From: Verrucomicrobiota bacterium
Lineage (GTDB): Bacteria > Verrucomicrobiota > Verrucomicrobiia > Limisphaerales > J093
NCBI GenBank assembly: GCA_003695015.1
Contig: RFJD01000405.1
Coordinates: forward strand, 1-8,368
Reading direction: 5' to 3'
Length of the DNA: 8,368 bases
In this document: one piece after another, positions 1 to 6,151 of the stretch
How the letters are laid out: every line of letters starts with the position of its first letter
Position numbering within the stretch: position 1 is the first letter of the stretch
Made by a program: the position numbers and the translations under genes
The notes under the pieces: model-generated
Told to the model about the DNA's origin: nothing
Database searches by the model: none
The model's input: the letters and a program-made list of their open reading frames with translations, nothing else

Positions 1-3000
1 ATGCCCAGCGAATCGATGTCGAGATAAACCCAGAAATCCTCCTTCGTGACCGGCTCGGCGAGCTGTTCTTCGCGCGAGAAGAAGCCGGCGCGCCCGCCCA
101 CCTGCAGCGAGAACTCGCCAAGGTTGGCCAGCGAAAACTCGGCGATCAGATTGCCGCCGAACAACACGAAGTCATCCGAGAACCGCAGGCTGTCGGCGTT
201 CTGCACGCCGTCCAACGCGGCGGTGAACCGCAGCGGCCGGTTCGTCAACGATCCGTCGTAGCTCACCGACACGTTGTAGGTCTGGGTCTGCGCGGGATTG
301 TTCGTGTCGCCGCCGAACCGCAGGGTCATTTGGCCTGCTCCACTCAGATTGGTCAGCCCGGCTGGACTCCCCGCCACGGCCAGGCTGGCGTTGATGACCA
401 CGTTCGTGCTGTCGGCTACCGGCGTGAGCGGAAACTCGGTGTTGGCCTGGAACGCAAACGCGCCCGTGGTGTCGAGGCTCGCCTGCTTCACGTCGAAGAA
501 GGCCTTTTCGTTCGGGAACTCGAGCCGGCCGCCGAACGTGCCTTTCAGGAACGCCGTCTCGCGGTTGTAGAAAATCGAGCCGAACACGCGACGAATCACC
601 AGGCTCTCCGGCAGATGGAAGTCCGCCGGTTTGTCGTTTGGATCGGTGTCGGCGATGACCTGCGAATATCCGGTGGCCACGGTGCGCGCGGCGTTCAGCA
701 GCTTCAGCCTTTCCCCAGCGAGCATCAGGCGAAATGCGTCGTCCTGCGTCTCCGCGCCAATGGCCTCGCCGAGCCGCGCCGCGACTTCGCTCAACGGCCG
801 GCCGCGTGCCTCGGCCTGACAGACCGCGATGAACCGGTCGGTGATTTGCGGGATCAGCAGGAAGGGCTGATGATCCACCGTCAGCTCGACCGCGCCGTGC
901 TTGCGCTGCAACTCCTCGATCACCAGCAACTCCTCAAGCACACCGCGCGCCTTGGCGATATCGTCGGCCGTCCAAACGCGATTGGCCAAGGCCAGCATCG
1001 TGGCGGCGGCGGCTTCAAGACGCTCGACGTAAAGCGCGCGCAGGCTCGCGTCACCAAGCTGGCCGGAGGCGCCGCGTATGAGGGCGATTTCGTCTTCGGT
1101 GAAACGGCCCCGCGTGTTGCGGGCCATCTGTTCGAAGGCGGCGAGCAGTTGTTGGAAGGCGGCCGGCGAGTTGACCGGCGCCAGGCCGGTGAGTTCGAGC
1201 AGAAAGTCCATCTGTTGCAGCGATTCGACCAAGCCCTTGCGCGCGGGCCAGCGGCTGGGCGGCAGGTCCTGCGCGCGTCTGAGCAGGCGGTCGTAGAGCG
1301 TCAGCGCCGATCCGCCAAATCCGCTTGGCAAGGTCAGGTCGCTCAGACCGAGCAGCGGCCGGGTTTTCGCAATCTCGACCAGTTGCGCCAAACCGCGTTG
1401 GGCGACGGCGTCCGCCACCGTGTCCGGAAAGAACTGGTTGTTGGCCGGGTTGAAGCCGATGGCTTCGAGCGCACGTTGGCGCATCTGGTTCAGCAACGCG
1501 TCGAGCAAAGCGTTCGAGAGCCCGGGCGGCAGGCCGAACAGTTGGCGTTCGCCTTCGGCTTCGAGATATCCTTGGAGCTTTGCCCTGGCCTGGTCGTAGC
1601 TGAACGTAGTGATGAGCCCCGGGTCGAGCTGGCCGGTCTGCGGATTCAGGCCGGCCGACGCCGCGAAGGCATCCGCGGCGTTCTCGACGAAGCTCGTCAC
1701 TTCCGCCAGATCGATCAGTGCGCTGCCCTCCAATCCCAGCGTTTGATAGGCGGCCACCAGGTCAAGACCCGCCCTGGCCACGATCGCGGTCAGATTCCGG
1801 TCCTGCATGAACGCGGCGTTGTCCGAGAGTTTGTTGGCCACCGTCCGCCAAAGCACGGCGGCGTGGTTGAGGTAACCGAGCATGCGGCTCGGGTGGATCG
1901 GATCATCGCTGCCCAGCAGTTGGGCTTCAGCGAGCTTGGCCAGCGCCTGGCTGGCCTTGGCGTAGGAAAGCGAAACGCGTTGGAGCCGGCGCAATTGGTA
2001 GCCAATCGCGAACTCGGTGTCCGGTCCGAAGATCCCTTCAAACCCGCTCAAGCCGTCCTGGAAGCCGGAGTCGATCACGCCGAGGATCAGGTCGATCTTC
2101 TCGTAAGTCGATTGATAGGCCGCGAGGTTGCCGCGTTCGGCCTCCGCCAGCATGAGGCAGCTCCAGGCGTCGAGCACGCAATACACGTCCGCGGTCAGCT
2201 CGCCGGCGAACGCGGGCAGCGATCCGGGCAACACCTCCGGCACATCCTCGTTCGAGCGGTAACCGGTCTCGACGCACCGGGCCAGCAGGTTGAAGTAATC
2301 GTTCCACAACCGGGCGCGCGCCAGGTTCTGCAGGTCCTCGACCGTCAACCCGAGCGGCAACAACGCAGTCAACGTCTCGACCGTGTTCAGCTCCAAGCCG
2401 CCCGCCGCGGCTTCGAAGAAGTAGATCGGATCGTGAATGCGCGCGCCGGCTTCGAAGAAGACACCGTTGCTGAAGGTGAACTTCGTCTTGCCCGAGATGG
2501 CCAGGCCTTCTTTTCGCTTCCACGACACGTGCCACGGCTGCTTCTTCTCGACCGTGATCACGACGGTCGGATTCGCGCCGCCGGGCAGACTGAGCTGGCC
2601 GTGCGCGTTCAGATCGAATTCGCCCCGCGAGTTGATGGTCGAGTTCTCGACGACGAGCGCCGAGTTCATCTTGGGCAGTCGCAAGTCACCACCAAACGCG
2701 CCGGTCAACAGCCGCTCGGTGCGATTGTAGGTCAGCGAGCCGAAGATCTTCTCCACCCGGAGATCGCCCGGCAGGAAGGCGTCGGCGGCGAAGAAGTCGG
2801 GATTCGCCTGCCGCAGCGCGTCGGTCTGATTCCACAGATCGATGGCCACGGTGTATTGCCGCGCGAGCAGAGCGGCGGCTTGTTGTTGATACAGCTTGCG
2901 CGCGGTTTGCAGGTCGGCTGTGTCCGCCGGATCGGCTTGTTCGGCGGCCTTCTCGAAGCGGTCCGCTTCCTCGAGGACAAACCCGATGGCCTCGTCGAGT

Positions 3001-5840
3001 TGGCTCCAGAGAGAACCGTTTTCGCAAAGCTGGCCGAGCCGGTTGACGACCGTCGCCAGGTGTTGGCCTTCCCAATCCACGTCCGACGCCAGCGCGAACT
3101 GCCGGCTCAAACGCATGTAAGCGGCGCCCGCGCGCAGCAAATCCATCAACTCCGGCACGCTGCCGTTGGTCGGCGCGGTCAGGACGGCCTCGTTCAGCGC
3201 GCGACCCAGCTCGTCATGCGCGCGCTGGATGGCGTTGAAGAGGGTGGTGGTGCTGGACGGGATTTGCTCGACAATCGCCAGCAGTGTTCGCACGCGTTTG
3301 GCTGCGCTGAACAGGCTGCTTTCGGTGCGCGGCAACAGAGCTTCCTGTTCGAGCAGGGCGCCGAGTTGGCCGGCGTAGTTCTCGGCGTCCGCGAGGGTGG
3401 GAAAACCGGCCACGACCTCGCCGCCCAGCAGCTCCCATTCGCCCAACAGGTCGAGCAGCTCGGCCAGGCCAAGCATCGCGCCGAGGGCGTTGTCCGCGGC
3501 CAGGGCTTCATCGAGGTTGGCCTGCACGACTTCAAACGCGCGGCCGAACACTTGGGTCTTGGTTTCATCGACCAGCGGGAATTGGCCCCAGTCCATCCCG
3601 AGCACCAGGCCTTCGCCGAGCAGGCTGAACAGAGTCTGCGCATGTTCGAGCGCGGTGAAGCGGTTCATGCCCGCGATGACCGGGTTGTTCGCGTGGTTGA
3701 ACTCCCCGGCTTCAACACCGAGCGACGCGACGAACTTTTGGTAATACGCGCTAAACAGTTCCTCGATGGCAGCCTGCAAGCCGGCTTCGTTCTCCGCGCC
3801 TAGAAATTCCCTCAGCGCCCAGATCTCGACGAGCGTCTTGGCAACCGATCGCATGCATTCGAGGCTTGAGATGGCCCGCGGGTCCTTGGACCGCGCAATG
3901 GCCGCGGCCGTGGCTTCGTCGAGCGCGGCGTCGATGTCCTGCTGCAACGCCGGCAGCGCGGGATCGTTGCCCGCCGCGGCGTTTTGCGCGTAGGCGCTGA
4001 CGGATTCCTTCAGCTTGATCAGCCGGGCCAGATACTCCGTGGCGGCCTTGAAGTCGGAAGCGCCGCTGGCTGAGCGGCCGAGGTTGCGCGCCAGCTCGCG
4101 CATCGATTCGAGAGGCAACGCGGTGATCAGCGGTGTCAACGCGCTGGCGGCCCAGGCGTCCGCGATCGCTCCGGCGGTGTCGATGGCCGAGGGCGGTTCG
4201 GTTTGGTTCAACGACGGCGCGCCGTTCGGTCGACCGGCCAGCGCGGCTTGCGTGAAGCGGAAGTAGGCGCGCCGGAAACTGCGCAGGCAGGCTGCGGCCA
4301 CGTCGAGTTCGGCGTCGCTCGCGCCGGGCGGCAAACAAGCCGCCGGATCATCGGGCAACACCAGCGCCAGCGCCCCGGTCACGGGCACCGTGACGCTCTC
4401 CGCCGTGATCTGGAGCCGGTAGATCGGATCGTCCAGCGTGACCTCGACTGTCAGACGCGCGCCATTCGAAAACTCGAGCGTCGCCGGCCCACTCAACGCG
4501 ATTTCGCCGTCCGGACACAGCGTCAGCACGAGCGGCTTTTCCTTGGTCGTCGTGAGCTTCACGTTCGTCTCGCCCAGGTCCGGCAACGGAATCTGGCCAT
4601 AGACCGGGAACTTGCCGCACTCGCCCGAAGCCAGATCGAACACGCCGCCCGCCCAATCGCCGCTGAACTCCGGCAACGGCAGGCCGAGCTTGTCCAACGC
4701 CCAGCGTGCACCCTCGATGCCGTGCTCCTTGATCACGCCCTCGACCAGCCGCAGCGGGAACCGATCAAACAACTTCACAGGGATGCCTTCGCCGGCGGGC
4801 AGATTGAACAACTGCTCGAGTTGATCCACCGACAACGGTCCGACCGGCAGCAAGCCGCTTTGTCCTTCGGGCAGCGTGATCGAAAGTGCGTTCAACAGCT
4901 CTGCAGCAGGGCTGCCGCCACCCGCGCCACCTAAACCGACGGGCGCGTTCAACAAACCAACGTTCGGACCGGCCGCGCCCGAGCCGCCCATGCCGAGCGC
5001 CGCGGCGTCAATCTGCAGCGCGGAGTTTTCGCCAAAGCGGAATTGCAGCGACTGAAACTCGATCATCCTCTGGCCGTTGGTCTCGATCACGCGACCGCCT
5101 TCCGGGAGCACGAACTGCGCGGCCGCGTCCGCCGCGCCGCCGGCGTTGTTCTCGGGCAGATAGACAAACGGCTGGAAACTGCCGTCCTCGCGTGTGCCCA
5201 GCAGGCCGTTGCCACTCGGCTTGCCCGAGGCGCCGATGGGCAGAAACCCGGGCGGCGGCGGCGCGGGCGTGTAGGTGAACACGCCGGACAACGCGCTGTT
5301 GCCCGCCGCGTCGGTGGCCCGCGCTTGAAACCGGCGCGGGTCCTGGGCGTCGGGATCGATGCCAACGAGCAGTTGCCACAAGTCACCGCCCAACGCCGTG
5401 CCAGTGCCGAGCAACGCCCCGTCCTCGAGGTAATCGACCTGGGCAACTCCACGATCGTCCGTGGCCCGAACCCGCAGTTCGAGACTTGGTGCCCCCGCAC
5501 CGTCCACCAGCCGCGCCTCAATGTCCGAGATCACCGGCGGTGCCGTGTCTGGTCCCCGGTGCGTCAGCACCACGCGGTAGAACGTCTGAGAGTGGGCTTG
5601 GGACTCCGTGACCACGACTCCAACCCAATCGTTCTCGGCAACGACCGTTTCGACCGGATCCCATCGCTGGAGATCGAGACTCCATTGCAACTCGTAGGTG
5701 GCCCCGGGTTCACTGGTCCAAACCAACTGCCACCCGGGCGGGTTGGTCGTCTGCCGGGGGACTTCCAATCGAAGCGGCTCGGCGGCTTGGAGAAGCCAAC
5801 CCGTGGACAGGAGACCCAACACCACGGCTCGCGAGGCCAT
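1..5840 (-). CDS. Giant exported modular protein of unknown function (5' part; stop codon outside window)
   Basis: The frame stays open from the ATG at 5840 to the window edge: 1946 full codons with no stop or frameshift. Residues 1-20 form a signal peptide (Arg4, hydrophobic core 5-17, cleavage near Ala19/Ala20), so the product is probably exported. Residues 36-92 are a small beta domain (W41, Y49, LQ at 51-52, DL at 56-57, W60, FYRV at 87-90), a pattern frequent at the N-terminus of Verrucomicrobiota secreted proteins. Residues 101-191 look Ig-like (ATDDRGVAQV, then ARATDAAGNSA), followed by a proline hinge (194-197) and a glycine-rich stretch (283-309). Beyond this, beta modules (about 415-490, 1027-1150, 1747-1946) alternate with Ala/Leu-rich helical blocks (about 500-1020 and 1155-1740). 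The start at 5840 has a weak GGA six bases upstream. An in-frame ATG at 5885 adds 15 residues but has no Shine-Dalgarno sequence. No catalytic motif, internal membrane segment or known family is recognised. A structural or surface role is only a guess. Confidence 0.88.
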   Translation of the reverse strand, partial: MASRAVVLGLLSTGWLLQAAEPLRLEVPRQTTNPPGWQLVWTSEPGATYELQWSLDLQRWDPVETVVAENDWVGVVVTESQAHSQTFYRVVLTHRGPDTAPPVISDIEARLVDGAGAPSLELRVRATDDRGVAQVDYLEDGALLGTGTALGGDLWQLLVGIDPDAQDPRRFQARATDAAGNSALSGVFTYTPAPPPPGFLPIGASGKPSGNGLLGTREDGSFQPFVYLPENNAGGAADAAAQFVLPEGGRVIETNGQRMIEFQSLQFRFGENSALQIDAAALGMGGSGAAGPNVGLLNAPVGLGGAGGGSPAAELLNALSITLPEGQSGLLPVGPLSVDQLEQLFNLPAGEGIPVKLFDRFPLRLVEGVIKEHGIEGARWALDKLGLPLPEFSGDWAGGVFDLASGECGKFPVYGQIPLPDLGETNVKLTTTKEKPLVLTLCPDGEIALSGPATLEFSNGARLTVEVTLDDPIYRLQITAESVTVPVTGALALVLPDDPAACLPPGASDAELDVAAACLRSFRRAYFRFTQAALAGRPNGAPSLNQTEPPSAIDTAGAIADAWAASALTPLITALPLESMRELARNLGRSASGASDFKAATEYLARLIKLKESVSAYAQNAAAGNDPALPALQQDIDAALDEATAAAIARSKDPRAISSLECMRSVAKTLVEIWALREFLGAENEAGLQAAIEELFSAYYQKFVASLGVEAGEFNHANNPVIAGMNRFTALEHAQTLFSLLGEGLVLGMDWGQFPLVDETKTQVFGRAFEVVQANLDEALAADNALGAMLGLAELLDLLGEWELLGGEVVAGFPTLADAENYAGQLGALLEQEALLPRTESSLFSAAKRVRTLLAIVEQIPSSTTTLFNAIQRAHDELGRALNEAVLTAPTNGSVPELMDLLRAGAAYMRLSRQFALASDVDWEGQHLATVVNRLGQLCENGSLWSQLDEAIGFVLEEADRFEKAAEQADPADTADLQTARKLYQQQAAALLARQYTVAIDLWNQTDALRQANPDFFAADAFLPGDLRVEKIFGSLTYNRTERLLTGAFGGDLRLPKMNSALVVENSTINSRGEFDLNAHGQLSLPGGANPTVVITVEKKQPWHVSWKRKEGLAISGKTKFTFSNGVFFEAGARIHDPIYFFEAAAGGLELNTVETLTALLPLGLTVEDLQNLARARLWNDYFNLLARCVETGYRSNEDVPEVLPGSLPAFAGELTADVYCVLDAWSCLMLAEAERGNLAAYQSTYEKIDLILGVIDSGFQDGLSGFEGIFGPDTEFAIGYQLRRLQRVSLSYAKASQALAKLAEAQLLGSDDPIHPSRMLGYLNHAAVLWRTVANKLSDNAAFMQDRNLTAIVARAGLDLVAAYQTLGLEGSALIDLAEVTSFVENAADAFAASAGLNPQTGQLDPGLITTFSYDQARAKLQGYLEAEGERQLFGLPPGLSNALLDALLNQMRQRALEAIGFNPANNQFFPDTVADAVAQRGLAQLVEIAKTRPLLGLSDLTLPSGFGGSALTLYDRLLRRAQDLPPSRWPARKGLVESLQQMDFLLELTGLAPVNSPAAFQQLLAAFEQMARNTRGRFTEDEIALIRGASGQLGDASLRALYVERLEAAAATMLALANRVWTADDIAKARGVLEELLVIEELQRKHGAVELTVDHQPFLLIPQITDRFIAVCQAEARGRPLSEVAARLGEAIGAETQDDAFRLMLAGERLKLLNAARTVATGYSQVIADTDPNDKPADFHLPESLVIRRVFGSIFYNRETAFLKGTFGGRLEFPNEKAFFDVKQASLDTTGAFAFQANTEFPLTPVADSTNVVINASLAVAGSPAGLTNLSGAGQMTLRFGGDTNNPAQTQTYNVSVSYDGSLTNRPLRFTAALDGVQNADSLRFSDDFVLFGGNLIAEFSLANLGEFSLQVGGRAGFFSREEQLAEPVTKEDFWVYLDIDSLG
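441..602 (-). repeat. Intragenic module B, copy 2 (residues 1747-1800 of the giant protein)
   Basis: This is the second copy of the FGS...YNR...FGG module, 720 residues after the first. It is followed by a beta-rich, Asn/Thr/Ser-rich stretch (about 1800-1946) instead of a clear DPIY module. Either a divergent module A (an LSG near 1832 could match the SG of the other copies) or a different C-terminal domain begins here. The window ends before this can be settled. Confidence 0.78.
2421..2600 (-). repeat. Intragenic module A, copy 2 (residues 1081-1140 of the giant protein)
   Basis: This is the second copy of the GQ...SG...FSNG...DPIY module. It directly follows module B copy 1, so the two modules form one continuous beta-rich block of about 114 residues (1027-1140). 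After DPIY both copies continue into a Leu-rich stretch and then a helical block. This suggests that the duplicated unit includes at least part of the helical region, although similarity there is too weak to score by eye. Confidence 0.8.
2601..2762 (-). repeat. Intragenic module B, copy 1 (residues 1027-1080 of the giant protein)
   Basis: This 54-residue beta module carries FGS at 1033-1035, YNR at 1038-1040, FGG at 1049-1051 and a later G-x-F. It aligns without gaps to residues 1747-1800 with 18 of 54 identities by hand count. Both copies follow a helical block that ends in a similar way (aromatic-rich, with an Asp-Phe pair just before the module). The glycine spacing and alternating hydrophobic residues suggest short beta strands. 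No known domain name can be attached from sequence alone. Confidence 0.8.
4419..4598 (-). repeat. Intragenic module A, copy 1 (residues 415-474 of the giant protein)
   Basis: This 60-residue beta-rich segment starts at Gly-Gln and ends with Asp-Pro-Ile-Tyr. It aligns without gaps to residues 1081-1140 with 19 of 60 identical positions by hand count. The shared positions include GQ at the start, LP at 5-6, SG at 36-37, FSNG at 43-46 and DPIY at 57-60. The two copies start 666 residues apart. At the DNA level only the last 14 bases (gtagatcggatcgt on the plus strand, starting at 4419 and 2421) are identical, so the duplication is old and conserved at protein level. Confidence 0.8.
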
Positions 5841-6151
5841 GCGTTTTCCGGCGTGCCGGGTGTGGAAAGAGTCAGTGGCCAACATGAATGGAAATGGTGG
5901 AGGAGAGGTGTTGGAGTCCGGCGCCCCGGATGGCCGTCATGAAAAGCAATGGCACACGCCGTGGTCTCCCGAGCAGGGCGCGAACCCGGAGCCGGTCGCC
6001 GGGCTGAGCGTGCAACATTCATTCTAATACGATCGATCAGTCAGATTGTCAACCAAGCCGGTTTCGTTGAGCGGAGCCTTTCCGGCCTTCCGGCTTTACG
6101 GCGGCGGGGGCGGGCCGGAACAATCGGCCCATGGCCGCCGGGACCAGCCGG
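5841..6151. other. Divergent intergenic region
   Basis: This stretch separates the two start codons. The half next to the giant gene (5841-6017) would be its transcribed leader. It contains a short GC hairpin at 5917-5930 (TCCGG stem, CGCC loop) with no T run, so it is not a credible intrinsic terminator. The middle (6017-6055) is AT-rich and holds the minus-strand promoter. The half next to the sensor gene (6056-6151) is very GC-rich. A stop codon in the sensor's frame at 6068-6070 limits how far upstream that gene can start. No tRNA, small RNA, riboswitch or convincing plus-strand promoter was recognised. Confidence 0.6.
6024..6052 (-). promoter_or_regulatory. Sigma70-type promoter reading toward the giant gene
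   Basis: On the minus strand a perfect -35 hexamer TTGACA (6047-6052) is followed by a 17-base spacer and TATTAG (6024-6029), which matches the TATAAT consensus at four of six positions. Transcription would begin near 6017, giving an untranslated leader of about 177 bases to the ATG at 5840, or about 132 to the ATG at 5885. The spacer contains the 8-base palindrome GATCGATC (6031-6038), a possible but unproven operator. The site lies in the most AT-rich part of the intergenic region, as expected for a promoter. Confidence 0.68.

Noticed and set aside
2038..2535. A 165-codon minus-strand frame within the giant gene
   Set aside because: It is in a different frame from the continuous gene and is Arg/Gly-rich. 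The true frame is uninterrupted here and contains module A copy 2.
330..3803. A 1157-codon open frame on the plus strand
   Set aside because: It is the in-register reverse complement of the giant minus-strand gene. Its product is Arg/Gln/Glu-rich with no domain, while the opposite strand shows a signal peptide, domains and gapless internal repeats.
5917..5930. A perfect 5-bp stem with a 4-base loop, considered as a terminator
   Set aside because: The stem is short and no T run follows on either strand. It lies in the leader of the giant gene, where a hairpin this small is expected by chance in GC-rich DNA.
5564..6022. A 152-codon minus-strand frame starting just downstream of the -10 box
   Set aside because: Its start codon would lie upstream of the expected transcript start, it overlaps the N-terminus of the giant gene in another frame, and its product is Pro/Arg-rich without a domain.
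6046..6074. TTGTCA on the plus strand as a -35 box for the sensor gene
   Set aside because: No -10-like hexamer lies 16-18 bases downstream (the DNA there is GAGCGG-like). The hexamer is mostly the complement of the minus-strand -35 box.
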